Shown: positions 1-6,371 of the stretch, one piece after another
Position numbering within the stretch: position 1 is the first letter of the stretch
How the letters are laid out: each line of letters opens with the position of its first letter
Assembly (NCBI GenBank): GCA_020217165.1
Contig: JAIWOE010000038.1
Location: 1-10,000, forward strand
Source: Desulfovibrio sp.
GTDB taxonomy: Bacteria; Desulfobacterota; Desulfovibrionia; Desulfovibrionales; Desulfovibrionaceae
Length of the DNA: 10,000 nucleotides
Direction of reading: 5' to 3'
Translations under genes and position numbers: made by a program
Notes under the pieces: generated by a model
The model's input: only the letters and a program-made list of their open reading frames with translations
Databases searched by the model: none
Told to the model about the DNA's origin: nothing

Positions 1-106
1 TGGGGCCGAGCAGTCCCAGAATCTCGCCCTTGCCCAGGGTAAAGGAGACGTCGTGCAGAACCTGGACGGGGCCGTAGCGATGTCGTACGTTGCGGACTTC
101 AAGCAT
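1..106 (-). CDS. ABC transporter ATP-binding protein, N-terminal fragment
   Basis: The reverse strand from an ATG at 104-106 encodes 35 residues before the window ends, starting MLEVRNVRHRYG and ending GEILGLLGP. This is the usual opening of an ABC-transporter nucleotide-binding domain. It shows the first beta strand, an aromatic A-loop Tyr at residue 11, the 'VLHDVSF' strand, and the first residues of the Walker A loop (GP, expected to continue NGAGKT outside the window). A GAGGA Shine-Dalgarno lies eight bases before the ATG, which supports the start. The gene is divergent from the ttcA-like gene. The fragment is too short to say what is transported or whether the protein is an importer or exporter subunit. 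Confidence 0.85.
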   Translation of the reverse strand, partial: MLEVRNVRHRYGPVQVLHDVSFTLGKGEILGLLGP

Positions 107-251
107 GGGGCCGTTCCTCGGTCCGGGGGCCGGGCCGTGTTCGCGCGAGGCCGGGCGCCCCGAGTATGGAGTGGTTTTCTATATCGATTTCAACAGCTTG
201 ATGATTTGCTGGCCTGTCGGTGCTCCGGATTCCGCCAGCTGCGGCCGGGCA

Positions 252-280
252 TTGCCGCGCAACCAGCTCAACCCTATACT
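252..280 (+). promoter_or_regulatory. sigma70-type promoter for the ttcA-like gene
   Basis: TTGCCG (252-257) and TATACT (275-280) are separated by 17 bp and match the -35 and -10 consensus at 4/6 and 5/6 positions. Transcription would start near 287, about 20 bases before the ATG at 307. This argues against the longer reading from the ATG at 220, which would lie upstream of the promoter. The rest of the 107-306 spacer should hold the promoter of the divergent ABC gene, but I could not pick one convincingly. Confidence 0.55.
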
Positions 281-306
281 CATCTGCCCCTGGAATCGTC
301 AACAGT

Positions 307-1128
307 ATGCGACACCGTCTCAACTACGTCCAAAAGAACTGCATCGCCTCGGCTGGCAAGCTCCTGCATCAATCCGGAATCCTCTTTGCCGGGGCGCGCA
401 TTGCCGTGGCCGTGTCTGGAGGGGTGGACTCGGCCGTGCTGCTGGAGGTGCTGCGCCACCGCCAGCGTATCCTGCCGTTCCCCATTGAATTGACGTGTTT
501 CCACATCAATCCCGGGTTTGACCACGAACTGCACCGCAAGGTGCGGGACTGGGTGGCCACCCTTGGCCTGGCCGGCGTGTTCGAGAAAACAGAATTTGGC
601 CCCCGGGCGTTTTCCGAGGAGAACCGCAGCAACTCCCCGTGTTTCTTGTGCAGTTCCTGGCGGCGAACCCGGTTGTTCGACCTGTGCCGCCAGTACGGCT
701 GCACCCACCTGGCCCTGGGCCACCACGCCGACGACCAGGCCGTGACGTTCTTCATGAATCTCTTCGACAACGGCCGGGTGGACGGCCTTGCCCCGGTGGA
801 ATCCTTTTTTCAGGGCCGGTTGCAGGTGATTCGTCCCTTGCTGTGGCTGGAAAAATCCCAACTCAAACGGGCGGCCCGGGCCTGGGGCCTGCCGGTGTTT
901 GAGAACCCGTGCCCGGCCTCCAAGGAGGATGCCCAGGGATTGGCCCTGAGCAACCGCGCCCGCATCACCCAATGGATCCGCGAGCAGGTGAGCGCAGATC
1001 CATCCCGAAAAGCTAATGTGTACAATGCATTGCGGCGGCATGCCCTGGCCCGCGGCGCACGAATGCCAGGGGTGGAGCCAGGGGTGACGTCCGGTGGGAA
1101 GCCCGGTGGAATGTCTGGAGAGTCTTGA
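307..1128 (+). CDS. ttcA: TtcA-family tRNA 2-thiocytidine biosynthesis protein (PP-loop ATPase)
   Basis: This predicted 273-aa cytoplasmic protein belongs to the PP-loop ATP-pyrophosphatase superfamily. TtcA adenylates cytidine 32 in certain tRNAs and replaces its oxygen with sulfur, using a [4Fe-4S] cluster. The PP-loop SGGVDS is at residues 37-42. The cluster-ligand pattern is C112-x2-C115 ('PCFLCSSWRR') plus C202 ('ENPCP'), and the family motif LGHHADD is at 137-143. E. coli TtcA is somewhat longer (about 311 aa) and has SGGKDS, so this is a divergent family member. It lacks the N-terminal zinc finger expected of TtuA. The ATG at 307 is chosen because the promoter at 252-280 ends just before it and homology begins there; the Shine-Dalgarno is weak. 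The last 20 residues are a Gly/Pro repeat tail that is probably not part of the fold. The exact tRNA substrate is inferred. Confidence 0.8.
   Translation: MRHRLNYVQKNCIASAGKLLHQSGILFAGARIAVAVSGGVDSAVLLEVLRHRQRILPFPIELTCFHINPGFDHELHRKVRDWVATLGLAGVFEKTEFGPRAFSEENRSNSPCFLCSSWRRTRLFDLCRQYGCTHLALGHHADDQAVTFFMNLFDNGRVDGLAPVESFFQGRLQVIRPLLWLEKSQLKRAARAWGLPVFENPCPASKEDAQGLALSNRARITQWIREQVSADPSRKANVYNALRRHALARGARMPGVEPGVTSGGKPGGMSGES
1065..1110 (+). repeat. 12-bp-period repeat in the 3' end of the ttcA-like gene
   Basis: GCCAGGGGTG occurs at 1065-1074 and 1077-1086, and CCGGTGG at 1091-1097 and 1103-1109. Both pairs keep a 12-bp period. The repeat is in frame and encodes the tetrapeptide series PGVE-PGVT-SGGK-PGGM just before the stop codon. 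It looks like a degenerate tandem expansion of the tail. Confidence 0.55.
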
Positions 1129-1181
1129 AAAAATCTGGAACAATTTTGCGATGGTGTGAATGTTTTGTAATACTCCTGCCC

Positions 1182-1210
1182 TTGACAGGATGCGCCAGGG
1201 ATTCTAAAGA
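1182..1210 (+). promoter_or_regulatory. possible sigma70 promoter for the M23 peptidase gene
   Basis: A perfect TTGACA (1182-1187) is followed after 17 bp by TAAAGA (1205-1210). A better-matching TCTAAA (1203-1208) is offset to 15 bp. A second weak candidate lies just upstream: TTGCGA 1146-1151 and TAATAC 1168-1173, with a 16-bp spacer. The surrounding 1129-1270 stretch is visibly more AT-rich than the flanking genes, as expected of a promoter region. The -10 elements are weak, so the call is tentative. It implies a leader of about 165 bases before the ATG at 1381. Confidence 0.35.
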
Positions 1211-1289
1211 TCTTTCCTCAAACGCTACGCTGCGGTGTGTTGTTTTTCCGCGGGCATGCATAAAGATCATTCAATCAGCGACGCGCCTT

Positions 1290-1355
1290 CCTGTGTGGGT
1301 CCGGTCTGGACCAGGGCAGGCAGGGGCTGCACGCCGGTTGCGCATCGCCAGCCCC
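1290..1355 (+). other. two stem-loops in the leader of the M23 peptidase gene
   Basis: The 1129-1380 stretch has no gene I can support. Within it, one hairpin pairs CCTG 1290-1293 with CAGG 1317-1320 and GGTCC 1298-1302 with GGACC 1308-1312, across a 4x4 internal loop. A second pairs GGGGCTG 1323-1329 with CAGCCCC 1349-1355. The second ends 25 bases before the start codon. Neither is followed by a T-run, so these are possible leader structures and not terminators. I do not recognise a riboswitch class. Confidence 0.35.
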
Positions 1356-1380
1356 GAACCATCCGTACCCCGGGAGGCCT

Positions 1381-2280
1381 ATGCTGTTTCGCAAGTATCA
1401 CGTCGTCATCTTCAAGGATAATCAAGGCACCTGCAGCAAGCTGCGTCTGCATTCGTGGATGTTCTTCCTGCTGGGTGGTCTTTTCGCCTTGCTGGTGGCG
1501 GGCAACGTGCTGTTCCTTCGCTCGTTGCATGGCGTGAAATACATGGAAGAAAGCGTGGAAGCGGCGCAAAAGAAGGTCAAGGATCAGGAAATGCAGATGC
1601 TGGCCCTCTCCGGCAAGGTCAGCGCGTTGGAAAAGGATTTGACCCGCATCCGAGACTTTGACTCCCAGCTTCGGGTAATGATGAACCTGGATTCCCAGGT
1701 GGAGGCCGTGGGTTCCGTGGGCAACCCCAAAACCGAAGATTTTGCCGAAAAAACCGCCCTGCTGCGGCAGGAGCGCCTGGCCCGGCGCATGCATGATTTC
1801 CTGGATTCCCTGGCCAAGGACGCCCAGCTGGAGCTGGTGCGGCAGGAGCAGATTGTCGAAGCCTTGCGGGGCAATTTAGAGCAGCTGGCCTCCATCCCCT
1901 CCATCTGGCCCACCCAGGGCTGGGTCACCTCGGCCTTCGGCCCTCGCCGCTCCCCCTTCACCGGGCGCAATGAATTCCATCAGGGTGTGGACATTTCCAA
2001 CAAAATCGGCACGCCCATCTATGCCCCGGCCAAGGGTGTGGTCACCTTTGCCGACAACGACGCCGCCAACGGCAAGACCCTGGTCATCCAACACGGTGGC
2101 GGCCTGGTGACGCGCTATTCCCACCTACAGGATTTCAATGTGAAGGTGGGGGACAAGACCGAGCGCGGCCAGCTTATTGCCACCATGGGCAACTCCGGCA
2201 CCTCCACCGGCCCGCACCTGCATTATGAAGTGCGCCTCAACGGCGCGCCCGTGAATCCCATGCGCTATATTCTGGAATAG
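1381..2280 (+). CDS. membrane-anchored M23-family metallopeptidase (LytM domain)
   Basis: This 299-aa protein has a short cytoplasmic N-terminus, one membrane helix at about residues 26-46, a coiled coil at about 52-170, and a C-terminal M23/LytM domain from about 180. The zinc-site residues are all present: H200-x3-D204 (FHQGVDIS), H248 (RYSHLQ) and the HxH pair H279/H281 (PHLHYE). It should therefore be an active zinc endopeptidase and not an EnvC/NlpD-type degenerate activator. M23 enzymes cut peptidoglycan peptide cross-links. The topology places the catalytic domain in the periplasm, so a role in wall remodelling or division is likely. The start gives the expected short basic head, and GGGAGG lies only three bases before the ATG, which is unusually close. 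An intrinsic terminator follows, so it seems to be the last gene of its unit. Confidence 0.9.
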   Translation: MLFRKYHVVIFKDNQGTCSKLRLHSWMFFLLGGLFALLVAGNVLFLRSLHGVKYMEESVEAAQKKVKDQEMQMLALSGKVSALEKDLTRIRDFDSQLRVMMNLDSQVEAVGSVGNPKTEDFAEKTALLRQERLARRMHDFLDSLAKDAQLELVRQEQIVEALRGNLEQLASIPSIWPTQGWVTSAFGPRRSPFTGRNEFHQGVDISNKIGTPIYAPAKGVVTFADNDAANGKTLVIQHGGGLVTRYSHLQDFNVKVGDKTERGQLIATMGNSGTSTGPHLHYEVRLNGAPVNPMRYILE

Positions 2281-2307
2281 GCGGCCGTTCGTGGAGCTGG
2301 CCCCTTC

Positions 2308-2358
2308 GTCCCCGCTCGTGGCGCCCGTGTTGGGCGCGGCGGGCGGGGACACCTTTTT
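2308..2358 (+). terminator. intrinsic terminator after the M23 peptidase gene
   Basis: GTCCCCGC (2308-2315) pairs perfectly with GCGGGGAC (2343-2350). Inside, GCGCCC (2321-2326) pairs with GGGCGC (2332-2337) around a GTGTT loop. The two stems are separated by a 5x5 internal loop. Five T residues follow at 2354-2358. The site lies between the peptidase stop codon and the asnB start and would separate the two transcription units. The T-run is short and offset three bases from the stem. Confidence 0.7.
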
Positions 2359-2397
2359 GGCGTGGCTTTTTCGGGAGCCACTGCAGGAGCAGACGCC

Positions 2398-4410
2398 GTG
2401 TGCGGCATAGCAGGCCTGTGGCGCCCGGCCGCACTCCCGGGATTCCCCGCTGCAGACGGGCAGGCAGCCTTGCAGGCGGACCTGCAGGCCATGGCCGACG
2501 CCCTGCGCCATCGCGGGCCCGATGCCGGTGGCATCTGGCTGGATGCCACGTCCCCCGCCGCCATCCTGGGCCTGGCCCACCGGCGGTTGGCCATCCTGGA
2601 TCGCTCCTCCGCCGGGACGCAGCCCATGGCCACCCCCGACGGCCGCCTGCACCTGGTGTACAATGGCGAAGTGTACAACCATCTGGCCCTGCGCGACGAA
2701 TTGCGGCAGCCGTTTGCCAGCCGCTGCGACACGGAAACCCTGCTGGCAGCCATCGCCTGCTGGGGAATGGAGCAGACCCTGACGCGCGCCCAGGGCATGT
2801 TCGCCCTGTCCTGCTGGGATGCCCGGACCAGGACACTGCACCTGGCCCGAGACGCCTTTGGAAAAAAACCACTGTATTATGGATGGATTGGGGAGTACTT
2901 TGCTTTTGCGTCGGAGCTAAAGGCCCTGGCTGCCACCCGCGCCTGGGCGGCCCGCCCGCCGGCCCTGGACCGTCAGGCCCTGGCCCTGTACCTGCGGTAT
3001 GCCGCCGTGCCCGCGCCCTGGTGCATCTGGGAGGGGCTCCACTCCCTGCCTCCGGGGACGTGGTTGTCCATCACCGAAGACGACCTCCTTGCCCGCCGTC
3101 TGCCATCCCCCGTGCGGTGGTGGAACCTGGGCGAGGTCATCCGCCGTGGTGTGGCCGCGCCATTCCCGTCCGTGGATGCCTCCCTGGAGACCCTGGCTCC
3201 CCTGCTGCAGGATGCCGTGGCCTGCAGGCTGCAGGCCGATGTACCCGTGGGGGTGTTCCTCTCCGGCGGCATCGATTCCAGCCTGGTGGCAGCCCTGGCA
3301 GCCCGCGCCGCTGCGGCCGGCGGCGCATCGGAGCTCATCGCCTTCACCATGGCGTCCCCCCATGGGGACTACGACGAGGCGAACGCTGCCCGTCAGACTG
3401 CGGCTTCCCTGGGGCTGCGGCATTACGTGGAACCCGTCACCGAGGCCGACGCCCTGGCCTGCATCGCGGCCCTGCCTGAACACTACGACGAGCCCTTTGC
3501 CGACGCCTCCCAGCTGCCCACGCTGCTCCTTTCCCGTCTGGCCCGCCGACATGCGGTGGTGCTGCTTTCCGGGGATGGGGGGGACGAGCTCTTTGCCGGC
3601 TACAGCCGGCACCTGCGCGGGCCCGACCTGTGGCGACGCTTGGCCGCCATCCCCATGCCCTTGCGCCGTCTGATGGCCCGGGCGCTGGAGCACGGCGGCG
3701 AGTCCCTCCTGGCATCGGCCTACGAAGCCTGCGCCACCCGGCTGCCGGCGCGCTGGCGGCAGACCGTGTTTCGAGACAAGCTCCACAAGCTCGGCCAGGC
3801 CCTGCAGGCGACCTCGCCCCAGGCCTTCTACCACGCCTTCCTCTGTCAGTGGGCCGAGCCGCCCCTGCAGGGGAGGCTCCCAGGGGAGGGCGTGCCCGAT
3901 CCCCTGGCCGGCATGGCGCAGGAGCTGGCCGCCCTGCCGGCGCTGCCCTTCGTGTATTGGATGCAGGCCATGGATCAGGCGGGGTACCTGGCCTGGGACA
4001 TCCTGCCCAAGGTGGACCGGGCGTCCATGGCGGCGTCCATTGAGGTGCGCTGTCCGTATCTGGATCGCCGCGTGGCCGAGGCTGCCTGGCGACTGCCCCT
4101 GGCGGCGCGGGTGGAAGGGGGCAGGGGCAAGGTCTTGTTGCGTCGGATGCTGGCGGCCATCCACCCCCTGCCACACCTGGACCGCCCCAAGCAGGGGTTC
4201 GGCGTGCCCCTGGAACACTGGTTGCGGGGCCCCCTGAAGGCCTGGGCCGAGGACCTGCTGCACCCCTCCCTGCTCAAGGCGCAGGGGATTTTGGATCCCG
4301 TCGCTGTCCGCCGGGCCTGGTATGAGCATCAGTCTGGCCGGCGCAATCGGCAATACGCCTTATGGACCGTGCTGATGCTGCAACGCTGGCTTGAGGTCTG
4401 GCGAACATGA
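2398..4410 (+). CDS. asnB: asparagine synthetase, glutamine-hydrolysing (class II amidotransferase)
   Basis: This 670-aa enzyme family moves ammonia from glutamine onto an ATP-activated aspartate or related carboxylate. The GTG at 2398 is chosen because AGGAG lies eight bases upstream and because it puts Cys2 directly after the initiator Met (CGIAGLW). Cys2 is the catalytic nucleophile exposed by Met removal, and an earlier GTG at 2362 would bury it. The glutaminase domain shows HRGPD (38-42), RLAILD (from 63), NGE (89-91) and D111. The synthetase domain shows the PP-loop SGGIDSS (289-295), the GDGGDELFAGY stretch (to about 402) and the late KVDRASM...EVRCPYLD motif. All key residues are intact. 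It overlaps a glycosyltransferase gene by four bases, so it may amidate a sugar carboxylate or precursor in polysaccharide assembly instead of only making asparagine. Context cannot decide this. Confidence 0.9.
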   Translation: MCGIAGLWRPAALPGFPAADGQAALQADLQAMADALRHRGPDAGGIWLDATSPAAILGLAHRRLAILDRSSAGTQPMATPDGRLHLVYNGEVYNHLALRDELRQPFASRCDTETLLAAIACWGMEQTLTRAQGMFALSCWDARTRTLHLARDAFGKKPLYYGWIGEYFAFASELKALAATRAWAARPPALDRQALALYLRYAAVPAPWCIWEGLHSLPPGTWLSITEDDLLARRLPSPVRWWNLGEVIRRGVAAPFPSVDASLETLAPLLQDAVACRLQADVPVGVFLSGGIDSSLVAALAARAAAAGGASELIAFTMASPHGDYDEANAARQTAASLGLRHYVEPVTEADALACIAALPEHYDEPFADASQLPTLLLSRLARRHAVVLLSGDGGDELFAGYSRHLRGPDLWRRLAAIPMPLRRLMARALEHGGESLLASAYEACATRLPARWRQTVFRDKLHKLGQALQATSPQAFYHAFLCQWAEPPLQGRLPGEGVPDPLAGMAQELAALPALPFVYWMQAMDQAGYLAWDILPKVDRASMAASIEVRCPYLDRRVAEAAWRLPLAARVEGGRGKVLLRRMLAAIHPLPHLDRPKQGFGVPLEHWLRGPLKAWAEDLLHPSLLKAQGILDPVAVRRAWYEHQSGRRNRQYALWTVLMLQRWLEVWRT

Positions 4411-5612
4411 GTGGCGCACCATCCATCGCCCTGGTCTCCCACGTGGATGTGAATCTGGCGCGGTTTCGCCGCACCCTCATGCAACTGCTGGTGGAGGAGG
4501 GCTGGCAGGTGAGCGCCGTGGCGCCTCGGGGCCGGTATGTCGCCGAAGTGGAGGCCCTTGGGGTGGAGTGGCTGGAGTACCCGTCCTCGCGTGAGGCTGG
4601 CCTGGCCGGTCTGGCCGGGCACTGGCGGTCCAGGCGGGCCCTGGCCAGACTGTTTTCCCGTCGTCGATTCCAGGTGGTGCACAGTTTCACCCACCTGCCC
4701 AACCTGCTGTGCCGGGTGGCCTTGCCCTGGCGGCGGCGACCGCTTCTGGTAAATACCGTCACCGGCCTGGGGTCCGGGTTTATGCGGCCGGGGCTCAAGG
4801 GCATTGCCCTGCGCATGGCCCTGTACCAGTGCTATGCGCGGTCGGCCTTTCGGTGCGATGCCATGGTGTTCCAGAACGAGGACGATCACACCTACTTCAC
4901 CTGGCGGGGGCTCACGGGGCGTGCCCTGACGCGGGTGGTGTCCGGCAGCGGGGTGGATCTGGCGCGGTTTCGGCCCGGGCTGCTGACCCGGGAGGAGCGC
5001 CGTCGCCGTCGCGCGTCCCTGGGGGTGGAGGAAGGACATGTGGCGGTGGTCATGGCGGCCCGGCTACTGTTTGACAAGGGCATCCGCGAAGCCATGCTGG
5101 CGGCCCGGGCCCTGGCCGGCACTGCGCCGGGGGTGCGGTTTCTGGTGGCAGGGGCGCCTGATCCCGGGAATCCGTGCTCCCTCACCGAGGCCGACATGCA
5201 GGCCTTCGCCAGTCTAGGCAACGTGCGGTTTCTGGGGTGGCAGGAGGAGATGGAACAGCTCTGGAACCTAGCGGACGTGGCCATCCTGCCCTCGTATCGC
5301 GAGGGCGTGCCCGTGAGCATGCAGGAGGCCCTGGCCTGCGGGGTGCCGGTGGTTGTCACCGATGTGCCGGGATGCCGGGAGATTGCCGCGCCGCGCCAGG
5401 GCGAAACCGCATCCGAGCATGCCCTGTGCGTGCCCGCCGGGCAGTGGCAGCCCCTGGCCGGAGCCATTCAGTTGTTGGCGGAGTCGCCTGTCTTGCGGGC
5501 TTCCATGGGAATGGCCGCCCGCCGCAAGGCCGAGGAAGCCTTTGATGCCCGGGTGCTGGCCCGCAAGACCATGGACGTGTATGCCGCCCTGCTCGCCGGC
5601 CGCGTGGGCTGA
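4407..5612 (+). CDS. glycosyltransferase family 4 (GT-B fold)
   Basis: This 401-aa cytoplasmic or membrane-peripheral sugar transferase has two Rossmann domains. The N-terminal acceptor domain begins SIALVSHVDVNLARFRRTL. The C-terminal nucleotide-sugar domain begins around residue 212 (VAVVMAARLLFDKGIREAM) and carries the GT4 signature E299-x7-E307 (YREGVPVSMQEALACG), followed by VPVVVTDVPGCREI. The segments TVTGLGSGF, FQNEDD and VSGSGVDLARF resemble PglA/WbpU-type enzymes that add a GalNAc or similar residue to an undecaprenyl-linked sugar. That substrate is only a guess. The ATG overlaps the asnB stop (ATGA at 4407-4410), so translation is probably coupled and the two proteins probably serve one pathway. 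No terminator fits in the eight bases before the convergent neighbour. Confidence 0.88.
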   Translation: MSGAPSIALVSHVDVNLARFRRTLMQLLVEEGWQVSAVAPRGRYVAEVEALGVEWLEYPSSREAGLAGLAGHWRSRRALARLFSRRRFQVVHSFTHLPNLLCRVALPWRRRPLLVNTVTGLGSGFMRPGLKGIALRMALYQCYARSAFRCDAMVFQNEDDHTYFTWRGLTGRALTRVVSGSGVDLARFRPGLLTREERRRRRASLGVEEGHVAVVMAARLLFDKGIREAMLAARALAGTAPGVRFLVAGAPDPGNPCSLTEADMQAFASLGNVRFLGWQEEMEQLWNLADVAILPSYREGVPVSMQEALACGVPVVVTDVPGCREIAAPRQGETASEHALCVPAGQWQPLAGAIQLLAESPVLRASMGMAARRKAEEAFDARVLARKTMDVYAALLAGRVG

Positions 5613-5620
5613 AGGTCAAA

Positions 5621-6304
5621 TCAAGCGCGCTCGGCTGGTTCGGCCTTGGCGACTGGATCGGCTGGTTCGACGGCTTCGGCAGATTCCACCGACTCCACCG
5701 ATTCCGTAGACTCCGCAGATTCCGCAGATGCTTGCACGGCGTGGCGCACGCAGGGGGTGGATTCCAGAGCTTCGGCATCAGCCTTGGCCAGGGCATGCAG
5801 CCTGCCGTACAGCGGGAGGTGGTACTTGATCTTGGCAAAGGCGATGCGCAACACGATGTACAGGGGAATGAACCAGAATTCGGGCCGCACCCGGCCAAGG
5901 AACGGGGCGGAAAGGTCAATGACGCGGCCAAACCGGTAGTCCATCCATCCCAGGGCCAGGGCCAGGGGCCAGATGGAGGCGCAAAAGAGGGTGGCGCCCA
6001 GGAAAAAGTTGCGCCCAAAGGCGTCGTTGGCCAGGGTGTTGCAGGCCTTGAAGGCGGCTTTATCCTTCTCCACCAGGGCTTCGAAGCTCATGTCGCTGTG
6101 CTTCTTCATTTCCCGTTGTTGGGCCAGATGGGCGGAGCGGTTGATGCGGTAGGCCAGAGCCATGGCCACATCCCCCACCACGATGGCGCACAGGGCCACG
6201 TAGACACTGCCCACCACAAAACCCCAGTGCGGGTCCGGCACAAGCCGAAACGCCCAGATGAAGGCGGGATCGAGGAACGCGTTCAGATCTGTCAGGCTGC
6301 TCAT
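5621..6304 (-). CDS. unrecognised three-helix inner-membrane protein with acidic repeat tail
   Basis: I do not recognise this 227-aa protein. It shows a short N-terminus, membrane helix 1 at about residues 28-51, a charged and probably helical segment at about 52-98 (RINRSAHLAQQREMKK...), helix 2 at about 99-120, a loop, helix 3 at about 142-157, a basic segment to about 175, and an Ala/Ser/Glu/Val low-complexity tail from about 191. Basic residues after helices 1 and 3 predict an outside N-terminus with the charged segment in the cytoplasm. That layout recalls DUF106/EMC3-type Oxa1-superfamily proteins, but I see no decisive motif. GGGGAGG lies seven bases before the ATG at 6302-6304. The gene follows the permease gene across an intrinsic terminator, so it depends on read-through or a promoter I could not find. 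It is convergent with the glycosyltransferase. Confidence 0.8.
   Translation of the reverse strand: MSSLTDLNAFLDPAFIWAFRLVPDPHWGFVVGSVYVALCAIVVGDVAMALAYRINRSAHLAQQREMKKHSDMSFEALVEKDKAAFKACNTLANDAFGRNFFLGATLFCASIWPLALALGWMDYRFGRVIDLSAPFLGRVRPEFWFIPLYIVLRIAFAKIKYHLPLYGRLHALAKADAEALESTPCVRHAVQASAESAESTESVESVESAEAVEPADPVAKAEPAERA
5681..5725 (-). repeat. five 9-bp tandem units in the tail of the three-helix protein
   Basis: On the plus strand five 9-bp units run without gaps: AGATTCCAC, CGACTCCAC, CGATTCCGT, AGACTCCGC, AGATTCCGC. The core GAYTCC is constant. On the coding strand they give the in-frame three-residue repeat ESA/ESV/EST. A degenerate sixth unit (AGATGCTTG) follows at 5726-5734. Confidence 0.75.
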
Positions 6305-6311
6305 GCGATTT

Positions 6312-6332
6312 CCTCCCCAAAAAAAAAGGAGG
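6312..6332 (-). promoter_or_regulatory. possible Shine-Dalgarno-masking helix for the three-helix protein gene
   Basis: On the reverse strand CCTCC (plus-strand 6328-6332) can pair perfectly with the Shine-Dalgarno core GGAGG (plus-strand 6312-6316), looping out the nine-T run. Its first two C residues are also the last two bases of the upstream terminator stem. Terminator formation and Shine-Dalgarno masking would therefore compete in a read-through RNA. The pairing is clear in sequence; its function is inference. Confidence 0.35.
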
Positions 6333-6352
6333 GGCCGCCAAGCGGCGGCCCC
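6319..6352 (-). terminator. intrinsic terminator after the TauE/SafE-type permease gene
   Basis: Nine-base perfect arms (plus-strand 6331-6339 and 6344-6352, both G/C only) flank a four-base loop. Read leftward, the stem is followed by TCC and nine T residues (plus-strand A-run 6319-6327). This is a textbook terminator 19 bases past the permease stop codon. It sits immediately ahead of the next gene's Shine-Dalgarno, so it may act as an intercistronic attenuator that lowers expression of that gene. Confidence 0.9.
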
Positions 6353-6371
6353 TGGTGCGACTGCGTTAGGC

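Noticed and set aside
220..306. 29-codon upstream extension of the ttcA-like gene from the ATG at 220
   Set aside because: The best promoter (252-280) lies inside the extension, and the family homology begins at the ATG at 307.
2362..2397. Earlier GTG start for asnB at 2362
   Set aside because: It would place the catalytic cysteine at residue 14 and nearly touches the terminator T-run. The GTG at 2398 has AGGAG at ideal spacing and gives Met-Cys.
2917..4353. 478-codon minus-strand open frame antisense to asnB
   Set aside because: It is Gly/Gln/Pro-rich with no motif, while the plus strand carries every AsnB catalytic motif in a single frame.
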